The notes under the pieces were generated by a model. It ran no database searches, was not told the DNA's origin, and saw nothing but the letters and a program-made list of their open reading frames with translations. From contig DAIDBF010000028.1 in assembly GCA_027310235.1 (NCBI GenBank), forward strand, positions 1 to 5,278: a DNA stretch of 5,278 nucleotides, given 5' to 3'. Below, in pieces: positions 1-5,265 of this stretch; positions within the stretch are counted from its first letter, which is position 1, and the number at the start of each line of letters is the position of its first letter. The stretch is from a bacterium (lineage in GTDB: Bacteria; Patescibacteriota; Minisyncoccia; UBA6257; GWB1-50-10). Made by a program: the position numbers and the translations under genes.

Positions 1-123
1 CTTGAGGCAAAACTGAATCGGAGGCCCATGAGGGTACTCCGGTTCCAGACTCCGCAGGAAGCGCTTATGACACATCGCCTACGGATACAAAACAAAAAAC
101 ACCGCCATTACGGGGTGTCCTAA
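1..123 (+). CDS. IS30-like transposase, C-terminal fragment (cut by window edge)
   Basis: Frame 1 is open from the first base to a TAA at 121-123 and gives 40 residues. They contain LNRRPMRVLRFQTPQEA, which matches the pattern LNxRPrkxLgfxTPxE found at the end of the DDE catalytic domain of IS30-family transposases. The protein then ends in a basic stretch and HYGVS. IS30 proteins often end in a similar H-x-GVAL string. The start, the DDE residues and the helix-turn-helix lie outside the window, so I cannot tell whether the transposase is intact. IS3 and IS481 transposases carry a related LNNRPRK-type motif and are the main alternatives. The right end of the element is not visible with certainty; it may lie within the hairpin region just downstream. 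Family assignment is by motif recall only. Confidence 0.6.
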   Translation, partial: LEAKLNRRPMRVLRFQTPQEALMTHRLRIQNKKHRHYGVS

Positions 124-151
124 TTGAGGGGGTCGAGTGCCCCTTAATTTT
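122..151 (+). terminator. Rho-independent terminator after the transposase fragment
   Basis: A ten-pair stem is formed by AATTGAGGGG (122-131) and CCCCTTAATT (140-149), with one G-T wobble and an eight-base loop. It runs into TTTT at 148-151. It overlaps the transposase stop codon, so it could also be part of the insertion sequence's right end. A smaller stem (ACACC/GGTGT, within about 99-118) lies just before it. Confidence 0.55.
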
Positions 152-209
152 CTGGCTATATTTTAGCACAAATTCGTATAAAAATCAATTGTCCAAAAAC
201 ACAGTAATT

Positions 210-237
210 GGGCCCATTTTCGCCCCTCTCTTTTTGT
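210..237 (+). terminator. Weak terminator-like hairpin
   Basis: GGGC (210-213) pairs with GCCC (222-225) over an eight-base loop, followed by CTCTC and TTTTT (231-235). The stem is only four pairs, so this is a weak candidate. It may be a second stop for transcription leaving the transposase. Confidence 0.22.
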
Positions 238-257
238 TGTATTAACTATCTTTTGCG

Positions 258-293
258 AGCCTCACTTTTGTCCATATGCACAAAAGTGAGGCT
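258..293. repeat. Near-perfect 36-bp palindrome
   Basis: AGCCTCACTTTTGT (258-271) is the exact reverse complement of ACAAAAGTGAGGCT (280-293). The eight central bases are also nearly symmetric (CATATG at 273-278), so 17 of 18 half-site positions pair, with C272/C279 the only mismatch. Neither strand has a T-run directly after the stem, so it is not a standard terminator. It lies in the AT-rich spacer between the insertion-sequence remnant and the first gene. It could be a binding site for a dimeric regulator, a cruciform-forming site or the relic of a mobile element. The sequence does not decide between these. Confidence 0.85.
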
Positions 294-380
294 AACCCCG
301 TATCAATTAGTTCTATCCTTATTAATCCGTGTCTAGGAAATTCTTCTTCCCCACTGGTTGGCGGAGCGGCTCGGGGTTAG
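292..380. repeat. Spaced 9-bp inverted repeat upstream of the nuclease gene
   Basis: CTAACCCCG (292-300) and CGGGGTTAG (372-380) are exact reverse complements 71 bases apart. The left arm overlaps the last two bases of the 36-bp palindrome, and the right arm lies about 30 bases before the presumed promoter. No protein-coding signal is convincing between them. Nine bases is short, so chance cannot be excluded. Confidence 0.4.
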
Positions 381-407
381 AGTGACACAAGGATGTTTCC
401 TCAAGTG

Positions 408-416
408 TGTTATACT
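408..416 (+). promoter_or_regulatory. Extended -10 promoter of the nuclease gene
   Basis: TGTTATACT combines a TGn extension (408-410) with TATACT (411-416), one mismatch from the bacterial consensus. No good -35 hexamer sits 16-18 bases upstream, which is acceptable for an extended -10 promoter. Initiation six or seven bases downstream would fall at about 423, on the GTG codon of the nuclease frame. The same box with almost the same spacing recurs at 1771-1779. Confidence 0.55.
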
Positions 417-1778
417 ATGACTGTGCGAATAACTTTTTGCGGAGGAGCGGGAGTCGTGACGGGATCGAGCTATCTTCTCGAGACGGAAGGAAAAAAAATA
501 CTTGTTGACTGCGGACTTGAACAGGGAGAAGAGTTTGCCCCGGAGGTGAACTTGAAGCCGTTCCCGTACGACCCCTCGGAGATCGATGCGCTTTTTGTGA
601 CGCATGCGCACATCGATCACGTGGGACGAATCCCGCAACTCGTAAAAGCCGGGTTCCGTGGCATTATCGTCTCGACGCCCCCCACGAAAGAGATTGCAGA
701 GCTGCTTCTTCTCGACTCGGAACGCGTGCTCGGGAAGGAGGCAGACGAGAAGGGAACCCCGCATCTCTATACCGAAGATGATGTGAAAGAAGCGATGATG
801 TACTGGCAGACGCTTAAGTACCATACGCCGCTTTCCCTCGGCGAAGTGACGATCGAGTTTTATGACGCCGGGCACGTTCTGGGCTCGGCTTCCATTCTCA
901 TTGCCGCCGAAGGAAAGAAAGTCGTATTTTCGGGGGATCTCGGAAATACTCCGGCGCCTTTTATCAAACCAATTGAATATTTTAAAGACGTTGATTACGC
1001 GCTCATCGAATCAGCATATGGCAACCGCGTTCACGAACACCTTGAGGAGCGGAAGAATATAATGGAGGATGCGATAGAAGACACGGTGCGCGACAAAGGA
1101 GTTCTGATGATCCCCGCCTTTGCGATGGAGCGCACACAGGAGATGATATTCGAACTGAACGAGCTCGTGGAAGGAAAACGCATTCCGAAGACGCCCGTCT
1201 ATGTCGACAGCCCGCTCGCGATAAAACTCACCGAGGTCTACAAAAAATACATGGGCGATTCGGATTACTTTAGCGACGAGACCGTTCGTCTTGCGGAAAC
1301 GGGGGACGGTGTTTTTGATTTCCCCGGCCTCATCCAGACCGCCACTAAGGAGGAGTCAAAAAAGATCAACGATGTGCCGCCGCCCAAGATCGTGATCGCG
1401 GGCGCGGGAATGTCGAACGGCGGCCGCATTCTTCATCACGAAGTCCGCTATCTTCCCGACCCGAAGAGCACACTTCTGATTGTCGGGTATCAGGCGGCGG
1501 GATCGCTCGGAAGAATGCTCCAGGATGGAGTATCGACGGTCACGATAGAAAAGAAAACCGTGCCCGTGCGATGTCATATCAAAACGATCTCGGGATATTC
1601 CGCGCACGCCGACCAGCCGCAGCTCATGAAATGGGCGGAAGTGATGCGTCCGAACGTGAAGAAAATCTTCGTGGTGCAGGGGGACAAAGAAGCGTCGGAA
1701 GTGCTCGCACAAAAAATAAAAGACGAACTCGTGATCGCGGCAGAAGTTCCTTTGCTCGGAGAATCGGTGGTGTTATAA
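417..1778 (+). CDS. MBL-fold/beta-CASP ribonuclease-like protein
   Basis: Predicted cytoplasmic zinc-dependent RNA-processing nuclease of the metallo-beta-lactamase/beta-CASP group (relatives: CPSF73-like and RNase J-like proteins). Numbered from ATG 417 (453 residues), metal-binding motifs appear in order: D31 (VDCG), H63-A-H65-I-D67-H68, H153 (GHVLGS) and D174 (SGDLG). The beta-CASP cap follows: motif A at E198 (IESAYGNR), the PAFAMERTQE segment at 233-242, GMSNGGRILHH at 331-341, and motif B at H397 (SGYSAHADQ). Motif C, usually His in HGE, is Gln here (VVQGD, Q421). The frame is open back to ATG 393, but the family normally begins directly with the first strand (ITFCGGAG). I therefore draw 417; the -10 box at 408-416 would favour GTG 423 as a leaderless start. 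No Shine-Dalgarno site is present. The stop overlaps the promoter of the next gene. Exact RNA target unknown. Confidence 0.9.
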   Translation: MTVRITFCGGAGVVTGSSYLLETEGKKILVDCGLEQGEEFAPEVNLKPFPYDPSEIDALFVTHAHIDHVGRIPQLVKAGFRGIIVSTPPTKEIAELLLLDSERVLGKEADEKGTPHLYTEDDVKEAMMYWQTLKYHTPLSLGEVTIEFYDAGHVLGSASILIAAEGKKVVFSGDLGNTPAPFIKPIEYFKDVDYALIESAYGNRVHEHLEERKNIMEDAIEDTVRDKGVLMIPAFAMERTQEMIFELNELVEGKRIPKTPVYVDSPLAIKLTEVYKKYMGDSDYFSDETVRLAETGDGVFDFPGLIQTATKEESKKINDVPPPKIVIAGAGMSNGGRILHHEVRYLPDPKSTLLIVGYQAAGSLGRMLQDGVSTVTIEKKTVPVRCHIKTISGYSAHADQPQLMKWAEVMRPNVKKIFVVQGDKEASEVLAQKIKDELVIAAEVPLLGESVVL

Positions 1779-1779
1779 T
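1771..1779 (+). promoter_or_regulatory. Extended -10 promoter inside the end of the nuclease gene
   Basis: TGTTATAAT is a perfect TGn plus TATAAT. It covers the last codons and the TAA stop (1776-1778) of the nuclease. Six bases follow before ATG 1786, so transcription would begin on or next to the start codon of the Rossmann protein and leave no leader. TTTGCT at 1751-1756 is a poor -35 at 17-base spacing. Confidence 0.6.
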
Positions 1780-1785
1780 TGATGC

Positions 1786-2439
1786 ATGCAGAAGAAAAAA
1801 AATATGGCAGAGAAGAAAACGCCGAGTGCAAAAGCCGGCGCCAATCATAATCATCACTTCGGATATCACCTGAAGTATAAAATCTGCGTCTCGGGCGCTG
1901 CGGAGACGGGACACTGCGCAAAAGACGCCGCCGAAAAAGCGGAGGCCTTGGGGAGGGAGATCGCGCGCCGCGGACTCATTCTCGTTACGGGCGCGACGAT
2001 AGGACTCCCGTACTGGGCCGCGAAAGGCGCGAAGGAAGAGGGGGGCTTTGTGATAGGGCTTTCGCCCGCCGCCTCGAAACTCGCACATGTCAAGACCTAT
2101 CATCTTCCGCTCGATTATCACGACATCATCATCTACACCGGATTCGATTATGCAGGAAGGAACCTTCTTCTTACTCGATCGGCGGACGCGATTATTACGG
2201 TCTGCGGTCGCACCGGAACCCTGAACGAGTTCACAATTGCGTTCGAGGATCAAAAACCTCAGGGCGTACTTGAAGGCACGGGAGGAACTGCGGACATGAT
2301 AAAAGGAATACTCGAGGGGGCGCATCGCGGCCTCGGAAAAGTGGTGTTTTCGAAAGACCCCTCGACGCTTATCGATTTGGTGCTTGATGTTATTCGTGAG
2401 GAGGAACGCAAAAACGGCATGAACGGGCGCATTCTCTAA
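1786..2439 (+). CDS. LOG/SLOG-family Rossmann-fold protein
   Basis: This 217-residue protein belongs to the LOG/SLOG group of Rossmann-like nucleotide-binding proteins. Some members are phosphoribohydrolases that release a base from nucleoside 5'-monophosphates; others only bind nucleotides. A basic, His-containing tail (about 1-31, with NHNHH) precedes the fold. The first strand and turn are at 32-41 (KICVSGAAET). VTGATIGLPYWAAKGA (67-82) resembles the ligand loop. GRNLLLTRSADAII (124-137) aligns with the MHxRK arginine region of LOG. GRTGTLNE (141-148) takes the place of PGGxGTxxE, keeping Gly-Thr and the glutamate (E148) but replacing Pro with Cys and one Gly with Arg. ATG 1786 is chosen for its place six bases after a TATAAT box. 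ATG 1804 (residue 7) is an alternative, with a purine-rich but non-consensus upstream stretch. It ends in TAA directly followed by the permease ATG. Substrate unknown. Confidence 0.82.
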   Translation: MQKKKNMAEKKTPSAKAGANHNHHFGYHLKYKICVSGAAETGHCAKDAAEKAEALGREIARRGLILVTGATIGLPYWAAKGAKEEGGFVIGLSPAASKLAHVKTYHLPLDYHDIIIYTGFDYAGRNLLLTRSADAIITVCGRTGTLNEFTIAFEDQKPQGVLEGTGGTADMIKGILEGAHRGLGKVVFSKDPSTLIDLVLDVIREEERKNGMNGRIL

Positions 2440-3567
2440 ATGCGGAGAAGAGAGAATAATAAAAATCTTATTTTCGCTTCCGCGCTTCTCGCAGGGACGA
2501 TTATCGGCGCAGGAGTGTTTTCGCTGCCCTACGTCGTTTCAAAGATCGGTATTGCACTCGGCTTTTTTTGTTTCGTACTTTTCGCAATCGTCTACTACTG
2601 CCTTCATCTCATGTATGTGAAGATCGCGCTTCTTCATAAGGAGAAGCACAACTTCGCCTATTTCGCGGAACAGCATCTCTCGCCCCGCGCCGGAATTTGG
2701 GCAAGCATCACGATCGTGGGCGGCATGGTACTCTCGCTTGCGGTGTATCTCGTACTCGCGCCTTCGTTTATTCATCTCTTTCTCGGTTTAGAAGGACTTC
2801 CGGCAGCGCTTCTCTTCTGGGGACTCGGATCAATCTTTATCTTCGTCGAGCTCTCCATGCTTGGTATCGCCGAGATGCTCGGTGTCGCGGGAATTTTGGG
2901 AGCAATACTTGTAATTATGGGTGCGGGAAGCACCATATCGGCATCGATCGCACTTTCTCCCGCCTCCTCGAGCTGGACGATCTTCCTTCTTCCTTTCGGT
3001 CCGCTTCTTTTTTCTTTCTCGGGACGAGCGGCGATCGTGACGATGGTTGAGGAACATCGCGCTGCGGCGCGCAGGAACGAAGGATTCAGCATAGCAAAGG
3101 CGATTCTTCTCGGCACGAGTATCCCCCTCGTCGCGTACCTCGTCTTCACCTTCGCGTTCCTTCGTATCAACCCTACCCCCTCCGTCGACCCGATTCGCGA
3201 TCTCGCGGCACTCCCCGAGACGCTTCTTATCGCGCTCGGCATTATGGGGTTTCTCGCGCTCTGGACCTCGTACTTCATGATAGGGTTGAATGTGAAAAAT
3301 CTTTTGGAGGAAGATTTAAAGATCCCTCGATTGTGGAGTGAGCTTCTCGTGCTCCTCGTGCCGATTCTTCTTTATATCTCGGGAATCGCCACCTTCATCG
3401 AGCTCGTGGCCTTCACGGGCAGCATCTTCCTCGCCTTCGAGGGAATGTTCATCACGAGAATGTGGCAGAACGCTTTTTCCCGGAGTCCCTTCAGGGCGGC
3501 AAGCTTTCTTCTTTATTTCATCTTCATCGCAGCGCTCTTTTATGAGGTGGTGTATGTGATACTATAA
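2440..3567 (+). CDS. Amino-acid permease, aromatic/neutral (HAAAP-like) type
   Basis: Predicted inner-membrane amino-acid transporter of 375 residues, likely importing amino acids by proton or sodium symport. The N-terminal signature AGTIIGAGVFSLPY (18-31) is the unwound first helix that binds substrate in the APC superfamily and resembles the tryptophan/tyrosine permease family (PF03222) and its PF01490 relatives. I count about 11 hydrophobic helices: roughly 9-31, 34-60, 84-108, 120-140, 143-165, 177-197, 217-241, 262-285, 300-320, 322-340 and 352-375. A short basic N-terminus (MRRRENNK) suggests an N-in topology. Length is slightly below the usual 400 or so residues, but both ends look complete. 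The ATG abuts the previous TAA and continues in the same frame, with no Shine-Dalgarno site and no -10 box, so termination-reinitiation is the likely mode of translation. Import of amino acids would suit a host-dependent organism with reduced biosynthesis. Substrate is not readable from sequence. Confidence 0.82.
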   Translation: MRRRENNKNLIFASALLAGTIIGAGVFSLPYVVSKIGIALGFFCFVLFAIVYYCLHLMYVKIALLHKEKHNFAYFAEQHLSPRAGIWASITIVGGMVLSLAVYLVLAPSFIHLFLGLEGLPAALLFWGLGSIFIFVELSMLGIAEMLGVAGILGAILVIMGAGSTISASIALSPASSSWTIFLLPFGPLLFSFSGRAAIVTMVEEHRAAARRNEGFSIAKAILLGTSIPLVAYLVFTFAFLRINPTPSVDPIRDLAALPETLLIALGIMGFLALWTSYFMIGLNVKNLLEEDLKIPRLWSELLVLLVPILLYISGIATFIELVAFTGSIFLAFEGMFITRMWQNAFSRSPFRAASFLLYFIFIAALFYEVVYVIL

Positions 3568-3568
3568 A
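3557..3568 (+). promoter_or_regulatory. Possible extended -10 promoter of the ligase gene
   Basis: TGATACTAT (3557-3565) is a TGn plus TACTAT box, and it overlaps TATAAA (3563-3568). Both overlap the TAA stop of the permease (3565-3567). They end eight and five bases before ATG 3574, so transcription could start at or near the ATG. The match is weaker than at the two other promoters. Confidence 0.35.
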
Positions 3569-3573
3569 CGCGT

Positions 3574-4917
3574 ATGGCTTCCTGGCTCGTCTACGCGCTC
3601 ACATTCTTGATTCCCGTGGGGACGAAGAAGTATCTCTACTCTTTCACCTCCGGCGTGAGCGATTATCACTCGATCTTTCTTTTCGGGATCGACGCGCTCC
3701 TTATTATTTTTCTCGCCTTTTGGGGCGTGCGGGAGATCAAGTGGAACATCGTCGCGAAACTTCTCCTCGTCTTCTCGTTTCTGGGGCTTCTCCCGACATT
3801 TTGGTCGTCGAATATCGGGCTCATCGTCTACAAGTGGTTTCATCTTCTTCTTTTTATTCTCTTCGCACTCTCGGTCGCGGCGCTTCTTCAGAAAGGAACG
3901 ATCAAGCTCAAAATAATTTTGTGGCTTCTTCTAATCTCGTCCGTGATTCAGAGCATCGTGGGATTTTTTCAGTTTGGCGCGCAGGCGAGCGTAGGGCTTT
4001 ATTTTTTCGGGGAGTCATTTATCACGCCCTTTACCAAAGGCATCGCGAGAGTGAGCGTCGGTGATCTCTCGTTTCTCCGAATTTACGGCACGATGCCGCA
4101 CGCGAACATCCTCGCCTCATTTCTTATCGTGGGAATCGTCGCGGCGATAGGACTTCTCTTTCTTGAAGAAAGAAGGTGGTGGAGAAACGCCCTCCTCGGG
4201 CTTTGTATCTTCTCACTTCTTGGGGGGCTTCTTCTTACCTTCTCTCGATCGGGATGGATTGTTGCGGCACTGAGTATTCTCGCACTTCTCGTTTATGGGT
4301 CTATAAAAAAAGCGCTCCGCTCGCGCGCCGTTTTCCTCTCGGGCGTGATTCTCGTGACGCTCGCGGCACTCTTCATTCAGTTCGGATGGCTTGTGTTTCC
4401 CCGGGCGCACTTTACTTCCGAAGAGCCCTCGGTGGATCACCGGGTGCGTTATAACACGATTGGGACTGAGCTCATCGTTCATTATCCCTTCGGTGTGGGG
4501 TGGGGAAATCAGATCTTAACCGCCGCACGTGAGGGATTGTACGGCGCGCAGGGACTTTCGCTCTCGTGGCAGGAACAGCCGATTCATAATCTTTATATTT
4601 TGATTGCGACCGAGAGCGGGATCGTGGGTATTGCGGCGTTTCTCATCTTCCTGTTTCTGATCTTTCGTTCCGCGCTCGCTCGCATTAACGACGAGATTTT
4701 TGTCGCGAGCGTGCTTCTCGGCGGGCTTCTCCTCTTTGGCCTCGTGGATCACTTCATGTGGGACTTGGAGGCAGGACAAATGATGTTGTGGCTTTCGGTG
4801 GGTTTGTTGTTGGGTCTTTCGTGGCGCCCCACCGCGATGCCCTCCAGCGCCGGCGGTTCACCCGCTCCTGCGGCGGGTGCCCGCCTGCACTCTCGTCCCG
4901 ATGGCTCCGATGCGTGA
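3574..4917 (+). CDS. O-antigen ligase/polymerase family membrane protein (Wzy_C type)
   Basis: Predicted polytopic inner-membrane glycosyltransferase of the Wzy_C (PF04932) group, which polymerises or transfers lipid-linked glycans or glycosylates surface proteins on the outer face of the membrane. About 12 hydrophobic segments are visible. Family marks include GTMPHANILASF (172-183), LTFSRSGW (221-228), and a large outer loop (about 276-340) with DHRVRY (288-293), HYPFGVGWGN (303-312) and PIHNLYILIATESGIVG (336-352). These are followed by DHFMWDLEAGQMMLW (392-406), typical of the last helices. R290 and H338 are candidate functional residues by family analogy. ATG 3574 lies six bases after the permease stop; there is no Shine-Dalgarno site. 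After the last helix (about 417) a 30-residue Ala/Gly/Pro/Ser-rich tail is encoded across a strong DNA hairpin and looks like an added extension. Whether the substrate is O-antigen, another envelope polymer or a pilin cannot be told. Confidence 0.85.
   Translation: MASWLVYALTFLIPVGTKKYLYSFTSGVSDYHSIFLFGIDALLIIFLAFWGVREIKWNIVAKLLLVFSFLGLLPTFWSSNIGLIVYKWFHLLLFILFALSVAALLQKGTIKLKIILWLLLISSVIQSIVGFFQFGAQASVGLYFFGESFITPFTKGIARVSVGDLSFLRIYGTMPHANILASFLIVGIVAAIGLLFLEERRWWRNALLGLCIFSLLGGLLLTFSRSGWIVAALSILALLVYGSIKKALRSRAVFLSGVILVTLAALFIQFGWLVFPRAHFTSEEPSVDHRVRYNTIGTELIVHYPFGVGWGNQILTAAREGLYGAQGLSLSWQEQPIHNLYILIATESGIVGIAAFLIFLFLIFRSALARINDEIFVASVLLGGLLLFGLVDHFMWDLEAGQMMLWLSVGLLLGLSWRPTAMPSSAGGSPAPAAGARLHSRPDGSDA
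4852..4885. repeat. GC-rich hairpin inside the 3' end of the ligase gene
   Basis: CACCCGC (4859-4865) pairs with GCGGGTG (4873-4879) over a seven-base loop. The stem continues outward as GGCGG (4852-4856) with CCGCC (4881-4885) across a small TT/C internal loop, giving 12 pairs in all. It codes for the low-complexity tail of the ligase. No T-run follows, so it is not a standard terminator. Confidence 0.75.
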
Positions 4918-4995
4918 CATCAGAGACCAAGCCCATCAGGACTCCGAGAGCCGCCGTCGAACATCGCACTGGGTCGCCCCCAAGTGTTATTAGTA

Positions 4996-5025
4996 AACCC
5001 ACCGCCTTTGTGGTAGGTTGGTTTT
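4996..5025 (+). terminator. Possible terminator between ligase gene and tRNA
   Basis: AACCCACC (4996-5003) pairs with GGTAGGTT (5012-5019) with one C-A mismatch and an eight-base loop. GG and TTTT (5022-5025) follow. The short, delayed T-run makes this weak. It would separate the ligase transcript from the tRNA. The rest of 4918-5036 shows no gene. Confidence 0.35.
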
Positions 5026-5036
5026 AGGGAAAGGGA

Positions 5037-5111
5037 GCCCTCGTAGTCCAATGGATAGAATACCTCCCTCCGAAGGAGGTGATGCAGGTTCGATTCCTGC
5101 CGAGGGCACCA
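5037..5111 (+). tRNA. tRNA-Arg (anticodon CCG), CCA encoded
   Basis: The cloverleaf can be drawn by hand. The acceptor stem GCCCTCG (5037-5043) pairs with CGAGGGC (5101-5107), followed by discriminator A and encoded CCA (5109-5111). The anticodon stem CCTCC (5063-5067) pairs with GGAGG (5075-5079). The loop CTCCGAA places CCG at 5070-5072, which reads CGG arginine codons. The T arm is GCAGG-TTCGATT-CCTGC (5084-5100). The D stem is the weak part: GTCC (5046-5049) against GAAT (5057-5060) gives a G-U pair, a U-A pair, a C-A mismatch and a C-G pair. The overall sequence resembles bacterial tRNA-Arg with ATGGATA in the D loop. No promoter is convincing upstream. Confidence 0.95.
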
Positions 5112-5146
5112 GAATTAAACTTTCAGGAATTTTGCCGACCGAATTG

Positions 5147-5163
5147 GCCGCGCGAAGCGCGGC
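5147..5163. repeat. Hairpin repeat, copy 1
   Basis: GCCGCGC and GCGCGGC form seven perfect pairs around the loop GAA. The centre, GCGAAGC, is a motif known to form an exceptionally stable mini-hairpin in single-stranded DNA. The same 17 bases recur at 5185-5201. Confidence 0.85.
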
Positions 5164-5178
5164 AGAGAACGGAGACAC

Positions 5179-5207
5179 TGGCTCGCCGCGCGAAGCGCGG
5201 CTCGCCA
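5179..5207. repeat. Hairpin repeat, copy 2, with outer stem
   Basis: The 17-base core (5185-5201) is identical to copy 1. It is extended by TGGC (5179-5182) pairing with GCCA (5204-5207) across a TC/TC internal loop. GGCTCGCC also occurs as a direct repeat on both sides of the core (5180-5187 and 5199-5206). Confidence 0.85.
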
Positions 5208-5210
5208 AGC

Positions 5211-5220
5211 GCAGGTTCGA
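5211..5220 (+). repeat. Copy of the first half of the tRNA T arm
   Basis: GCAGGTTCGA is identical to 5084-5093 of the tRNA-Arg T stem and loop, 127 bases downstream. The match stops at the following bases, so no complete T arm is formed. It is either a tRNA-derived fragment, as left by integration events, or a chance match of a common ten-base string. Confidence 0.5.
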
Positions 5221-5238
5221 GCCAAAGATTTCTTTGGC
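5221..5238. repeat. Perfect hairpin 3
   Basis: GCCAAAG (5221-5227) pairs with CTTTGGC (5232-5238) around an ATTT loop. It abuts the next hairpin with no gap. It lacks a following T-run on the + strand. Confidence 0.8.
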
Positions 5239-5265
5239 AGCAACCTTCTTCTCCAAAAGGTTGCT
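5239..5265. repeat. Perfect hairpin 4
   Basis: AGCAACCTT (5239-5247) pairs with AAGGTTGCT (5257-5265) over a nine-base loop. It begins at the base after hairpin 3 ends. The remaining 13 bases of the window show nothing further. Confidence 0.8.

Noticed and set aside
382..387. GTGACA as the -35 box of the nuclease promoter
   Set aside because: Its distance to TATACT is 23 bases, too long for a normal sigma-70-type promoter.
333..875. A 180-residue open frame on the minus strand across the start of the nuclease
   Set aside because: It lies antisense to the well-supported nuclease, has no recognisable domain, and is Arg/His-rich as expected for a shadow frame.
1624..2325. A 233-residue minus-strand open frame spanning the nuclease end and the Rossmann gene
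   Set aside because: It overlaps two genes with clear family motifs, and its product is Arg- and Ser-rich without any known fold.
4985..4993. TGTTATTAG as an extended -10 promoter for the tRNA
   Set aside because: Only four of six hexamer bases fit, there is no -35, and the weak terminator-like hairpin would lie between it and the tRNA.
4758..5027. A plus-strand open frame over the end of the ligase and the spacer
   Set aside because: It is out of frame with the ligase, low in complexity, and has no start signal or family match.
4990..5256. A minus-strand open frame over the tRNA and hairpins, with the string SAGIEPAS
   Set aside because: This string is the antisense translation of the tRNA T arm and is a well-known source of false proteins; the rest comes from the hairpins.
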